DNA of 64,000 bases, from assembly GCA_003263775.1 (NCBI GenBank), contig JYJJ01000037.1, positions 62,001-126,000 of the forward strand, in the 5' to 3' direction. Under the pieces are notes generated by a model. It had not been told where the DNA came from. It saw only the letters and a list, made by a program, of their open reading frames with translations, and made no database searches. The DNA comes from Vibrio maritimus (GTDB lineage Bacteria; Pseudomonadota; Gammaproteobacteria; Enterobacterales; Vibrionaceae). A program made the position numbers and the translations under genes. Shown in pieces: positions 38,330-47,753 of the stretch; within the stretch, counting starts at the first letter, position 1; the number at the start of each line of letters is the position of its first letter.

Positions 38330-38652
38330 ATGAATCAATGGCCATGCTATTTAAACTCGAAGGTGATGATGAGTTGTTATTCATCGCATCAGAAGCTGAC
38401 TTAGTTAATGAACTTGATTCATTGATTTCCAGTGACGAAGACGTGTTAATTGACTCCCTTGGAGAAGTTTACAAGGTGCAAGCTGGCTCTAACCTCGACA
38501 CAGCTTTCACCGCTCAGCATAGAGCTTTGACTTTGGAAGAGGTCACGTCACTGATCCAAGCCCACGAATTTGCACTGGCTCAAGTATGTATCATCAAGAT
38601 CCAGTTCACTTCTATTCACGAAGCCATTCAAGCTCTTCGTCATTCTTTATAA
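38330..38652 (+). CDS. DUF4144-like small protein (probable frameshift near start)
   Basis: A protein of about 107 residues. The printed frame from 38338 begins MAMLFKLEGDDEL. Restoring one base near 38346 in the frame of ATG 38330 gives MNQWPCLFKLEGDDELLFIA, which looks like the true N-terminus of this Vibrio family. The middle VLIDSLGEVYKV is the other conserved block. I attribute it to DUF4144 with moderate confidence. It is acidic, with no signal peptide. Function is unknown. Confidence 0.55.
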
Positions 38653-38673
38653 ATACTGCATTGAGGCCTGAGA

Positions 38674-39005
38674 TTGATCGACATTAAAGTATTTGGATTG
38701 TTTCTAGTCACGGCGATTGCGAGATTTTAGGCTGTTATTTGCCGTATTTGTGGCTTAGAGAAGGTAAGTCCATTTGGTTGTTATTGCCAGCAGCGATCTG
38801 TCTAGGCTTATTTGCTTGGCTGCTCTCGTTGCATCCTACAGCCGCAGGTCGAGTTTATGCAGCGTATGGCGGAGTATATATTTTTGTCGCCATCCTCTGG
38901 TTATGGTTGGTGGATGGAATCAAACCGACTATGTGGGATATTGTTGGCACCTTGGTCGCATTGTTTGGAATGGCCATTATCATGTTCGCCCCTAGAGGCA
39001 GTTAA
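38674..39005 (+). CDS. YnfA/UPF0060-family small membrane protein (frameshifted)
   Basis: A 110-residue four-helix membrane protein related to small multidrug-resistance proteins. From TTG 38674 the sequence is [16 protein letters not shown]. One g missing near 38722 must be restored to continue [17 protein letters not shown], the diagnostic YnfA start. [23 protein letters not shown] and a C-terminal helix follow. Without the fix only 38739-39005 is open. The start SD is weak. Transport function in this family is unproven. Confidence 0.88.
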
Positions 39006-39074
39006 AGGACAAATTCACCTATAGTCATGGAATCTGTTACACTGCCGCCCGTTAAATCACTTTAGGTACAAGAC

Positions 39075-39296
39075 ATGAGTCAAGAGCAGCCAAACAATCC
39101 ACTACATGGTCTAACGCTAGAAAAAATCTTAGTCCGTCTTCAAGAGCATTACGGCTGGGAAGGCTTAGACGCGGAAATTCAGATCAACTGCTTTTATAAC
39201 AACCCTTCAATAAAGTCCTCTCTTAAATTCTTACGTCGAACTCAGTGGGCGAGAGACAAAGTAGAGGCGCTCTACATCGATACTTTCTGTAAGTAA
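39075..39296 (+). CDS. VF530-family (DUF2132) DNA-binding protein
   Basis: A 73-residue protein with the block [24 protein letters not shown] and the C-terminal [19 protein letters not shown]. It is a clear match to VF530, first characterised structurally from Vibrio fischeri and reported to bind DNA. There is a good coding start at ATG 39075. It stands alone between the YnfA-like and YtoQ-like genes. Its cellular role is unknown. Confidence 0.93.
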   Translation: MSQEQPNNPLHGLTLEKILVRLQEHYGWEGLDAEIQINCFYNNPSIKSSLKFLRRTQWARDKVEALYIDTFCK

Positions 39297-39366
39297 TAAC
39301 ATCATTGCTCAGCCCGTGTGTTGAGGGTAGACTGATTTAAAAATCAATGTGTTAATGGAGTGCGTG

Positions 39367-39798
39367 TTGAAAGTCTATCTATCAGGTGAAATTCATACCG
39401 ATTGGCGAGAGCAAATCATTGAGGGATGCAAGGCAAAGAGCCTTAATATCAGCTTTACCTCTGCCAATACCGATCATGAGTCAAGTGATGCCGCAGGCGA
39501 CGGCTTAGGTGCTGAGTCCCAGCAGTTTTGGCGCGATCATAAGTCTGCCAAAGTAAACGCAATACGCATTCAAACAGCCATCAAATCGTGTGACGTTGCG
39601 ATTATCCGATTTGGCGATAAGTACAAACAGTGGAACGCTGCTTTTGATGCGGGTTACTGCGCAGCACTCGGCAAACCTTACATCACGTTACACGACGACA
39701 GCTTGGTACACGCTCTGAAAGAGGTCGATGGAGCGGCGCAAGCATGGGCGACGACACCGGAGCAAGTAGTAGACTTGCTGGCTTATCTCGTTTCTTAG
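39367..39798 (+). CDS. YtoQ-family protein
   Basis: A 143-residue cytosolic protein. KVYLSGEIHTDWREQIIEGC, then the middle ESQQFWRDHKSAKVNAIRIQ and FGDKYKQWNAAFDAGYCAAL are characteristic of YtoQ, a nucleoside-deoxyribosyltransferase-fold family of unknown function. I chose TTG 39367 because GGAG lies 6 nt upstream and the family starts here; the frame is also open from GTG 39349. No defect was seen. Confidence 0.87.
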   Translation: MKVYLSGEIHTDWREQIIEGCKAKSLNISFTSANTDHESSDAAGDGLGAESQQFWRDHKSAKVNAIRIQTAIKSCDVAIIRFGDKYKQWNAAFDAGYCAALGKPYITLHDDSLVHALKEVDGAAQAWATTPEQVVDLLAYLVS

Positions 39799-39835
39799 AG
39801 TATCTAGGTTGCGCATAAAAAAGAAAGGAGGCGAT

Positions 39836-40183
39836 ATGCAATACAAGGTCGTTAAAGACTACACAGACACCCCTGAGAAACCAATCATCATTGCAAAAGG
39901 AGAGCAACTCAAGGTAATAGAAGAGTCTGACGCTCAGGGTGATTGGCCGAACTGGGTGTTTTGCCGTGGTAAAGATAAACAGGGCTGGGTTCCTAAGCAG
40001 ATTCTCACCATAGAAAATGATACTGCAACCGTTCTGAAAGACTACCGTGCTATTGAGCACCGCTTATCTGTCGGTGAGTTGCTTGTTGCTGAATTTGAAC
40101 TCAATGGTTGGATTTGGTGCGAAAAACCCAGCGACAAAGGAATGATGGGGTGGTCACCCTTGAATCATCTTGAGCGCGTCTAA
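39836..40183 (+). CDS. SH3-domain protein
   Basis: A 115-residue cytosolic protein made of two SH3-like halves. Each has the pattern of a hydrophobic first strand, a glycine turn, then a W-containing strand: KGEQLKVIEE with DKQGWVPKQIL, and VGELLVAEFE with KGMMGWSPLNHLE. An excellent SD (AAAGGAGG) lies 4-6 nt before ATG 39836. It is likely a protein- or peptide-binding module. It is followed closely by a GNAT gene (32 nt), probably in one transcript. Partners are unknown. Confidence 0.72.
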   Translation: MQYKVVKDYTDTPEKPIIIAKGEQLKVIEESDAQGDWPNWVFCRGKDKQGWVPKQILTIENDTATVLKDYRAIEHRLSVGELLVAEFELNGWIWCEKPSDKGMMGWSPLNHLERV

Positions 40184-40214
40184 ACCGATTTTTATCACAG
40201 GCAAGGAAAAGTCC

Positions 40215-40697
40215 ATGTTACGAGAAATGACGAAAGAGGATTTTGACGCATTTTGGCCAACGTTTTCACAAGTGATCGCCGCTCAAGAAACCTACGCGTT
40301 TGACCCTGATATGACGCCCGAGCAGTCACGTGAAATATGGTGCCTGGCACCCTTGAAGACGTTTGCCTATGTTGTTGAAGGTGAGATATTGGGCTCCTAC
40401 TATATTAAGCCCAATGCCGCAGGGCCAAGTCGTCATATTTGCAATTGTGGTTACATGGTTTCAGAAAATGCACGAGGTAAAGGTATAGCCAGGCAAATGT
40501 GTGAACATTCTCAGCAAGTTGCAATCGAGCTAGGGTTTGAAGCTATGCAGTTTAACAGTGTCGTATCGTCTAATAAGATTGCGGTAGAACTTTGGAAGCG
40601 GTTAGGTTTCGAGATTATAGGTACGCTACCTAACGCTTATAACCATGGCCGCCTTGGTTATGTTGATAGCTATGTGATGTATAAACGTCTGTCGTAA
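40215..40697 (+). CDS. GNAT-family N-acetyltransferase
   Basis: A 160-residue acetyltransferase. YMVSENARGKGIARQMCEHSQQVA is a canonical acetyl-CoA motif A, and SSNKIAVELWKRLGFEIIG is motif B. The start at ATG 40215 has AAGGA about 7 nt before it. Upstream in-frame codons from 40170 overlap the SH3 gene and lack an SD. It looks like a RimI/PhnO-type general acetyltransferase. The substrate is unknown. No defect was seen. Confidence 0.88.
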   Translation: MLREMTKEDFDAFWPTFSQVIAAQETYAFDPDMTPEQSREIWCLAPLKTFAYVVEGEILGSYYIKPNAAGPSRHICNCGYMVSENARGKGIARQMCEHSQQVAIELGFEAMQFNSVVSSNKIAVELWKRLGFEIIGTLPNAYNHGRLGYVDSYVMYKRLS

Positions 40698-40815
40698 GGT
40701 GTGACCTCAACTCTAGTTAACACCTTGTCCAACAAAGAATAGTGTACGTGCAGCAGTTGATATTTTTGTTAGATCTGAATAGTGTGGTTAACAGGTTGTT
40801 AACAAGGAGCGCGCC

Positions 40816-41408
40816 ATGAACATTGGAATTTATATCTATAAAGACGTTGAGGTATTGGATTTTGCCGGCCGTTTGAGGTGTTTTCAACGGCAAACCGTTT
40901 TTTATCTGATGAAGATAAGTGGAACGTCAGTTTACTATCAAATAATCATGGCAAGGTAAGTGCGCGCGGGGGATTGAATGTTCAGTCTGATCACTCGATT
41001 CTAAGCCACCCTAAGCTCGACGTCGTGATTGTTCCCGGTGGTGTTCACGAACCAGAGATGAATAATGAAAAATCTATGGACTGGATTGCCAAAGTCTCGC
41101 GACAGGCGGATTTCGTCGCTTCGGTGTGTACCGGCGCTTTTTTGTTAGCCAAAGCTGGGGTTATTACCCATCAAACGGTCACGACTCATTGGGAAGACCA
41201 AGATGATTTAAAAGCGAAGTTTCCGAACTTGTCAGTTAAGTCTGGAGTACGTTGGGTCGATGTTGGCCGCATAGTGACCTCTGGGGGGATATCGGCGGGT
41301 ATCGATATGAGCTTAAGGATGGTTGAAAAGCTCAAGGGCAGAGAGGTGGCGTTAAAAACGGCGAAACAAATGGAGTTTGATTGGAATGAAAATGGATTGG
41401 TTTTATGA
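40816..41408 (+). CDS. DJ-1/PfpI-family protein (frameshifted)
   Basis: A 197-residue glutamine-amidotransferase-like protein. MNIGIYIYKDVEVLDFAG is interrupted near 40871. One missing g restores GPFEVFSTANRFL. The nucleophile elbow ASVCTGAFLLAKAG carries the reactive Cys, and TTHWEDQDDL and TSGGISAGIDM complete the AraC-N/ThiJ type pattern (isonitrile-hydratase-like subgroup). No HTH domain follows, so it is the free-standing type. The start ATG 40816 has AAGGAG. It overlaps the next GNAT gene by ATGA. Confidence 0.9.
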
Positions 41409-41908
41409 CGTTAACGATTAGAAAAGTAGAAGTGCCAGTTACGGAGGAGCTCGTCAATCTGTCTGTAGAAGACAGCCAACTCCCATTTGTGGGTATCACT
41501 TCGGATATTGTTCACACAAGTCTCACTAAACCATTAGAGACTCAGTGGGTCATTTATTCCAATGACATAGCGGTAGGATTCTTTTTACTCGACCAAGGCT
41601 ATGCAAGCACTATGAGCGATGCACCCAGCGGCGCGATAGGGCTAAGAGCTTACTTTATCGATAAACGCTATCAAGGACTTGGGCTTGCCAAAACCTCTTT
41701 GAACCTCATTACCGGTCAATTTCATTCTTGGCTTAACATCGCACCCTGTGATTTGTATCTGACCGTCAATTGTAAAAACACCGTCGCTTACCAGTTGTAT
41801 CAAAAAGTGGGTTTTGATGACACTGGAGACCTCTATTTAGGGGGAGAAGCCGGCCCGCAACACATTATGTGCTTCAAATCAAAGAAAACCCGCTCGATAG
41901 GACTATGA
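41405..41908 (+). CDS. GNAT-family N-acetyltransferase (RimJ/RimL-like)
   Basis: A 167-residue acetyltransferase: AYFIDKRYQGLGLAKTSLNL is motif A and VNCKNTVAYQLYQKVGFDDTG motif B. Its ATG overlaps the PfpI stop (ATGA at 41405-41408), so the two are translationally coupled, which suggests a shared detoxification or stress role. Substrate is unknown. No defect was seen. Confidence 0.87.
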   Translation: MTLTIRKVEVPVTEELVNLSVEDSQLPFVGITSDIVHTSLTKPLETQWVIYSNDIAVGFFLLDQGYASTMSDAPSGAIGLRAYFIDKRYQGLGLAKTSLNLITGQFHSWLNIAPCDLYLTVNCKNTVAYQLYQKVGFDDTGDLYLGGEAGPQHIMCFKSKKTRSIGL

Positions 41909-41978
41909 TGCACGCTTCGATTTAATCGTCGTTACTCTATTTTGTCGTTAACCTATTTTGTTGTCGTGAGGTACTCAG

Positions 41979-42653
41979 GTGATCTCTAAACTACCCCGTT
42001 GGATTGAATCTGGAGCTTTTGTGCTGGCGTTGCTTGCGGGAACCGTAAACGCTATCGGCCTACTTGGATTTCAACACCAAGCTATTTCACACCTATCAGG
42101 GACGGCAACGCTACTTGGCACCCAGCTAATCAATGATTGGCCAGCAGCGGGGCACTTGTCGGCCATCGTTGTGAGTTTTCTTGTTGGGTCGGCCATTTCT
42201 GGGCTATTCATTTCGAACGTATCACTTAAGCTTGGTCGACAGTACGAATGGCTACTGTGTATCGAGAGCTTATTTTTGTTCGCTGCGACATACTTTTTAC
42301 TTAGTGGCTCGCAAACCGGTAGCTATTTTGCGTCCGCGGCGTGTGGCCTGCAGAATGCGCTCGCAACGACATTTAGCGGTGCGGTTGTTCGCACGACGCA
42401 TGTGACTGGCATTGTCACGGATCTTGGGATTATGATTGGCTCTACGTTACGTGGAGAGACATTCGATAAGCGTAAAGCGAAGCTGTTTGTAACGATTTTA
42501 CTTGGCTTTATCCTTGGTGGTATTGCTGGTGCTTTACTTTTCAAGAGCTTGGCATTTCTGGCGCTTGTTGTACCTGCTATTGTTTGTATACTACTTGCTC
42601 TAGTTTATCGAATCTACCGCAAGCGGATTGCCTATACCAATAGAGCTAGTTGA
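41979..42653 (+). CDS. DUF1275 (YoaK-family) membrane protein
   Basis: A 224-residue protein with six membrane segments, starting at GTG 41979 with GAGGT 7 nt upstream. Typical DUF1275 stretches are AFVLALLAGTVNAIGLLGF, ISHLSGTATLLGTQL, and LQNALATTFSGAVVRTTHVTGIVTDLG. Function of the family is unknown; a transporter-like role is assumed. The gene lies 32 nt before the PhzF-family gene and may be co-transcribed with it. Confidence 0.88.
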   Translation: MISKLPRWIESGAFVLALLAGTVNAIGLLGFQHQAISHLSGTATLLGTQLINDWPAAGHLSAIVVSFLVGSAISGLFISNVSLKLGRQYEWLLCIESLFLFAATYFLLSGSQTGSYFASAACGLQNALATTFSGAVVRTTHVTGIVTDLGIMIGSTLRGETFDKRKAKLFVTILLGFILGGIAGALLFKSLAFLALVVPAIVCILLALVYRIYRKRIAYTNRAS

Positions 42654-42685
42654 GCGGGGAACAGCAAAGTAAAGGAAGGATATCT

Positions 42686-43479
42686 ATGGCTGAGCAATGG
42701 ATTGTTGATGCGTTTACCCAAGTTCCATTTAAAGGCAATAGTGCCGCTGTCATCGTCGTTGATGATTACCAGAATGAAACTTGGATGCAAAACGTCGCAA
42801 TCGAGAATAATTTGTCTGAAACGGCCTTTCTAAAACAGCTCGATACTAACCACTACTTCATTCGCTGGTTTTCCCCCATGATGGAAATCGATTTTTGTGG
42901 TCACGCGACGTTGGCATCGGCATATGTGCTGTTTGAGCAATTCAAACTAACCGGGAAAATCACGTTTTCTACGGAAAAGGTCGGTGACTTAGTCGTATCA
43001 AAAGGCGAGCAGGGAAGAATCGAAATGACCTTTCCCAATCGTTCTCCACAGCCGGTTGCAGAGATTCCAACTCCTCTCCTAGACGGCCTTTCTATTAAAC
43101 CCAAGCATATTTTACGTAGTGAGCAAGCTTATTTTGCTGTGTATGACCAAGTCAGTGATGTGCTCGATTTGAAAACAGATAATGAACAGCTAAAGCGCTT
43201 GGCGCCTTTCGATGTGGTCGCAACAGCGCTAAGTGCTGATGACCGCTACGATTTTGTCTCCCGGTATTTTTGGCCAGCAAATGGTGGGGACGAAGATCCG
43301 GTGACAGGATCGATTCACGCCGGCCTTGTGCCTTATTGGGGGAAAGATTAAACAAGACAAGTTTGACTGCGCTGCAAGCCTCTGCGCGAACGGGCGTTCT
43401 CTATGGGTTACTAAAACATGACAAAGTTCTGATATCCGGAGACGCTGTTTTGTTTGCGAAGTCTCAGCTATTTGTATAG
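42686..43479 (+). CDS. PhzF-family epimerase/isomerase (frameshifted near C-terminus)
   Basis: About 265 residues of the diaminopimelate-epimerase fold. The N-terminus has IVDAFTQVPFKGNSAAVIVV, ENNLSETAFL contributes the catalytic Glu, MEIDFCGHATLASAYVLF is diagnostic, and GGDEDPVTGSIHAGLVPYW closes the active site. A G-run near 43344 lacks one g. With it the protein continues ERLNKTSLTALQASARTG to a stop at 43477-43479. The start ATG 42686 has AAGGAAGG. Substrates of non-phenazine PhzF proteins are mostly unknown, and no phenazine genes are near. Confidence 0.92.
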
Positions 43480-43534
43480 TGTGACGACAAATTTTGAGGG
43501 TTAGCCTCAAGCAACTGAACGGAAGAATAGAGCG

Positions 43535-44587
43535 ATGAAACTGTCAAAAAGAGAAAGTCGCGTGGTAAACAGTGCGATTGACCAATGGCACGAAGAAGGT
43601 GTGATCACTGATGACGATCGCAGCAAACTCAAACGCAGTTATGAAGTTGCGAGTATTGACTGGTCACTGATTGCTAAGTACTCATTCTGGGTCGCCATTT
43701 TATGTATCGTACTCTCAGTCTTGTCAGTACTGCTCGACAAGTGGTTAATTGAACTTATTGAACAAATATTTAGCGCGCCTGATATCGCGAAAAGCGGATT
43801 TTTTGCTGTCGTTGCCGCGGGTTTTTATCTCTACGGCGTAAGAAGAAAGTCGAGCGCACCAGATAAAACCTTCAGCAATGAAGCGTTATTCGTATTGGGT
43901 ATCATCAGTACCGCCATTTCTATCTATTTTATTGGTCAAGTCATTGAAACCAATAGCTTAACGAAACTGATCCTGCTTGCGTCCATTGTTTATGGTTTAC
44001 TTGGATTTTGGATACCATCCTTGTTGGTGTGGGCGTGTGCCTTGCTTAGTTTGAGCATTTGGTTTGGCATTGAAACCTACCAGTGGGATGAGTCTGGTTA
44101 TTTTCTTGGCATGACGTTGCCTCTGCGGTTTGTATTGTTTAGTGCAATTCTGGTTGCGTTAGGGATGGCAACTCAGCGTAAGTGGCAACAGTTTGAGGAC
44201 TTTTCCATTACGACTCGCGCTTATGGATTGATTTTGTTTTTCTTTTCGCTTTGGGTTGTGTCTATTTTTGGCAACTACGCCGATTTCGCGGAGTGGGGGA
44301 ATGTGAGCCAGTTTTCGCTCATCCATTGGTCGGTATTGTTATTGATCGCTTCGCTTGCAGCGCTTTATCATGGTATTAAGTTTGACGATGAGTTGAACCG
44401 GGGCTTCGGTCTTATTTTTGTGTTTATCAACCTGTATACCCGATTCGTTGAGTACTTTTGGGAAGGCACGCATAAAGCACTGTTTTTTGCCGTACTCGCA
44501 GCAAGCTTTTGGTTTTTCGGTACTCGCGCTGAAAAGATTTATCGTCTTGGTCAGCGTCCACGAACGGTTGAAACTGAGAGCGAATAA
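43535..44587 (+). CDS. DUF2157-like multi-pass membrane protein
   Basis: A 350-residue inner-membrane protein. A soluble N-terminal helix region (about 1-45, MKLSKRESRVVNSAIDQWHEEG) resembles the start of DUF2157 proteins, followed by about nine or ten hydrophobic segments rich in aromatic residues. The motif GIISTAISIYFIGQV is the kind of sequence seen in that family. No catalytic residues are evident. It stands 55 nt after the PhzF gene. Function is unknown. Confidence 0.65.
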   Translation: MKLSKRESRVVNSAIDQWHEEGVITDDDRSKLKRSYEVASIDWSLIAKYSFWVAILCIVLSVLSVLLDKWLIELIEQIFSAPDIAKSGFFAVVAAGFYLYGVRRKSSAPDKTFSNEALFVLGIISTAISIYFIGQVIETNSLTKLILLASIVYGLLGFWIPSLLVWACALLSLSIWFGIETYQWDESGYFLGMTLPLRFVLFSAILVALGMATQRKWQQFEDFSITTRAYGLILFFFSLWVVSIFGNYADFAEWGNVSQFSLIHWSVLLLIASLAALYHGIKFDDELNRGFGLIFVFINLYTRFVEYFWEGTHKALFFAVLAASFWFFGTRAEKIYRLGQRPRTVETESE

Positions 44588-44601
44588 GTTCGCTCAGGAT
44601 T

Positions 44602-45234
44602 TTACTCGTACACTTCTACTGACTGAGCTTCCATTGTATAGGCGGTGGTCACATCCGTGGCACCGTCTGACAGCTCAATATTAGACGAGTTGGTTTGTTG
44701 AGCCAGCGTTCCTTCCACCCAAACTGGGGTATACAAGCCTCTGAACTGCACACCTTGCGGAAAGCTAACTACGACCATTTGATTCGCTGGTGGGGGTGGG
44801 GTGTGGATACAGGCACCAGCAGTGGGAACTAAGATAAATTCAGTGACTGTTAAGTTGTCGAATTCCAGTGGAACGATAAAGCCTGGGAGTCGACCTTGTT
44901 TTCCAATTAGATCGTTGTTTACTTTCATGTTCCAGTCTGAATGATCTTCATCTATTTGCTTTTGCTCCTCAATCAGCTCAAGGATGTTGACGCCTCTCTC
45001 AGCAAAGCGAAGTAGGGCTTGGCGATAATCATCTTCGCGCGCTGATCTTTCCTCGTCATGGCTATTTTGATAGTCGACAATCATCATTAAATCGTAGCGT
45101 GCTCTGATGTCGTAGTCTTTAAAATGATTGCTGTAGCTTGGTGCATCTATTTCCTGCGCTAGGTCTTGCCAGCTCCAATCATTGGCATAAGAACTCACAG
45201 AAACAACAGCAAAAAACCAAGCAAGAACACGCAC
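44602..45234 (-). CDS. DUF3299-family exported protein
   Basis: A 210-residue protein with a signal peptide (RVLAWFFAVVSVSSYA, cleavage near AND). The C-terminal half has GFIVPLEF and FILVPTAGACIHTPPPPANQMV, the recognisable DUF3299 core with a single Cys. These proteins are periplasmic or lipoproteins of unknown role, often near ABC-type export genes; none is here. It converges on the DUF2157-like gene. No defect was seen. Confidence 0.77.
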   Translation of the reverse strand: MRVLAWFFAVVSVSSYANDWSWQDLAQEIDAPSYSNHFKDYDIRARYDLMMIVDYQNSHDEERSAREDDYRQALLRFAERGVNILELIEEQKQIDEDHSDWNMKVNNDLIGKQGRLPGFIVPLEFDNLTVTEFILVPTAGACIHTPPPPANQMVVVSFPQGVQFRGLYTPVWVEGTLAQQTNSSNIELSDGATDVTTAYTMEAQSVEVYE

Positions 45235-45363
45235 AGGGACAACCTCTAAAACTCATTATTCAATACCGCCGACACGCTACCAGCATGAGTCGGTTATGTA
45301 TATGTCCTAATTATAGTTTTCATTCTCGATGTGTAACAGTTGGTAATGGATTGCCATGTTCGC

Positions 45364-46385
45364 TTATTGAGCTCGATGATTGTGGTTTAGGTTCAACACC
45401 GTTTTTTGGTAGAGCTTGGGGGTTAGGCCGCTAATGCGTTTAAACGAGCGCGAGAAGTGAGAAATATCAGAGAATCCCAGTTGACTGGCAATATGAGTAA
45501 GAGAGAGCTCCTCACCCATCATGTCGACGGCAACGGTGAAAACCAAGTTGTCTTTGATATGACGAAAGTTGGTGCGCTCTTCTTTGAGGCGCCTTTGCAA
45601 TGTTCGCGGGGATAGCTTAAGGAGTTTGGCCGCGTTTTCGAGTGTTAAGTTATGTTCTCGTACATAGGGTAATAGTGCGGTAAAAACTTGGTCTGTAAAG
45701 TTAGCATGCCAGGTGACAAGTGGAGCTTGGGTTTCGGTGTCTTTGGCCGTGATGTTAGGCTGCTGATTTAAAATCTCATCTTCGATTAGCCACTCAATAC
45801 GATCATTACTGACGATGTATTGAGTCGATTTGCCAATGATCGCTTGGTAAAGCTCGATTTCATCAATCTGGATTTTAAGCTGTTTGGGCGTCCAGCGCTC
45901 TTGGTTAGCGCGCGCACTAGCTCAATCGCATACAACACAGCCCAGACTTCAGACCAAATAAACGGGTCACTGCCATCATTCTCCCGCTTACACCAATACC
46001 AGGTTCTTCCGTGCACGGTTTCAAGTCCGACGCTAACGTTAGTGGCGTCATAAGCAAATACATCGCGTGAGTGCTCCAAAGCGTCTCTCACCGTACTGCA
46101 CTCAGAGAATTGCCCTAACAGCTTTGGTAGTGATTTTTGCTTGATGGCGGTTCTTACCAAGTCACCAAAGTTGGTCATTCCAAGTTGATTGCCAAGTAAA
46201 TATAACAGTCGCTTAACGGGCTCTTGGGGCAAAAACTCTTGGTCTAAATCAAACAGATCGGGTGGCAGTCCTGAGTCGCGGATCGCTTGGTGTGGATCTT
46301 CTCCGTATTCACGAAATAATTCGACCAAGATACGAGCATAACTCGATTTGATCAGTCGATTGGCGGGCTCTTGGGGTGTAGGCAT
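45364..46385 (-). CDS. AraC-family transcriptional regulator (frameshifted)
   Basis: About 340 residues. The N-terminal ligand domain (residues 1-190) is of the arabinose-binding-like type found in OruR/ArgR-like regulators. The C-terminal HTH pair has LENAAKLLKLSPRTLQRRLKEE and LTHIASQLGFSDISHFSRSFKR. The frame breaks near 45900 after VRALTK. Restoring it gives RWTPKQLKIQIDEIELYQA and connects to the HTH part ending at 45364. It is divergent from the HlyD/DUF2955 efflux genes, with 226 nt between, and is their likely regulator. The effector is unknown. Confidence 0.9.
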
Positions 46386-46611
46386 GATTCTGACTCTTGA
46401 AAAGCGTTGTTTTTAGCTTAGCCACTTGGCGTGAAATGGCAACTTTTAGATAGCGCACCCGTTAACATTATCAATGATTGGGAATGAAAACAGAATGCAT
46501 GATCGATGACTCTAAAATACTAATTTATAACGTAATTAATTTTTAATCTCCGCTTATTTAGTCTATACCTAAATAAATTGAAGTCGAAGAATTGTTAACA
46601 AGGGCGACATA

Positions 46612-47753
46612 ATGAGTGATAAAAGCGAACCGGCTACTTCATCCACGGATAATGCTGAGCAAAAAGAGTTGGATAGTCAGCAAGCCAACGCTAAACAGAA
46701 CAAAGTCAAAAAGGTGACCAATGGCCTCATTATCGCCATTGCGGTTAGCTTGGTGTGAGTATCGTTTCTGACAGAATTATCCCTTCAACCGACAACGCTC
46801 GAGTTCAAGGTTATGTCGTGCCAGTAAAACCCCAAGTGTCAGGGCAAGTTATTGATATTCAGGTAAGACCAAATCAATTGGTTTCTGAGGGCGATATCTT
46901 GGTGTCTCTTAATCCAGTGGATTATGAGATTGCTGTTAAGAAAGCTGAGCAAGATCTGGAAATTGCAGGGCAGAATGTCGGTGCACAGACCGCGAGTATT
47001 GCCTCGGCTCAGGCGAGACTCACTAGTGCAGTCGTTGAACGTGATAACGTTGAACTACAAACTCGACGAGTGTTGGGGTTAGCAGAAAAAGGTGTAGTGT
47101 CTGATTCTGAAGCGGATAAAGCACGTGCCAATCTCGCGACGGCAAGGGCTAATGTTGCGAATGCTCAAGCTGATTTAGAGCGTGCTAATCGCCAACTCGG
47201 CGCTGAAGGTGAAGAAAATAGCCAAATCAAAGCCGCGCTATTAGCGTTAGAAAAAGCGCAGCTCGATCTAGAACGTACTGTCGTACGCGCGCCGACCAAT
47301 GGCGGGGTATCAAACTTTAGCCTTTCTGAGGGTTTTTATGCCAGCGCGGGTCAACCTATCATGACGTTCGTTTCTACTGATAGTATCTGGATTGAAGCGT
47401 ACTTTCGTGAGAACAGCCTAGGTAATATCCAACCAGGGAACGAAGTGGAAATCGCATTAGATTTTGCGCCTGGTAAAGTAGTGAAGGGACGTATTTCAAG
47501 CGTCGATTGGGGTGTTGATTGGGGGCAAAGCAATCAAGCGGGTAAATTGGCGCAAGCCAACAATCAGACCGGCTGGTTGAGACAAACTCAAATGCTGCCG
47601 GTGAGTATCGAGTTTGATACTACAGATACAACGGGTTTGTTGAGAATCGGTGGGCAAGCCGATGTGGTCGTGTATACCAGTGACAACGGGATCTTTAATC
47701 TTTTAGGTAAAGCTTGGATCCGTCTAGTAAGTTGGATGTCTTATGTCAGATAG
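46612..47753 (+). CDS. HlyD/EmrA-type membrane fusion protein (frameshifted)
   Basis: Periplasmic adaptor of an efflux system. The N-terminal cytoplasmic tail starts MSDKSEPATSSTDNAEQKE, with one membrane helix (GLIIAIAVSLV). The frame breaks near 46758 and resumes VSDRIIPSTDNARVQGYVVPV. A lipoyl-like half (VKPQVSGQVIDIQVRPNQLV), a long coiled-coil hairpin (about residues 95-200) and a barrel domain (WIEAYFRENSLGNIQPG) follow. Total about 381 residues. It overlaps the DUF2955 gene by 11 nt and is divergent from the AraC gene. Substrate unknown. Confidence 0.9.

Noticed and set aside
37263..42660. Superintegron-like cassette region
   Set aside because: Many small genes with GNAT and orphan families suggested a Vibrio integron, but the spacers show no repeated about 120-bp VCR/attC element with GTTAGGC-like core ends, and the genes are larger and partly operonic.
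42686..43479. Phenazine biosynthesis locus
   Set aside because: PhzF-fold proteins are widespread, and none of the other phz genes is present.
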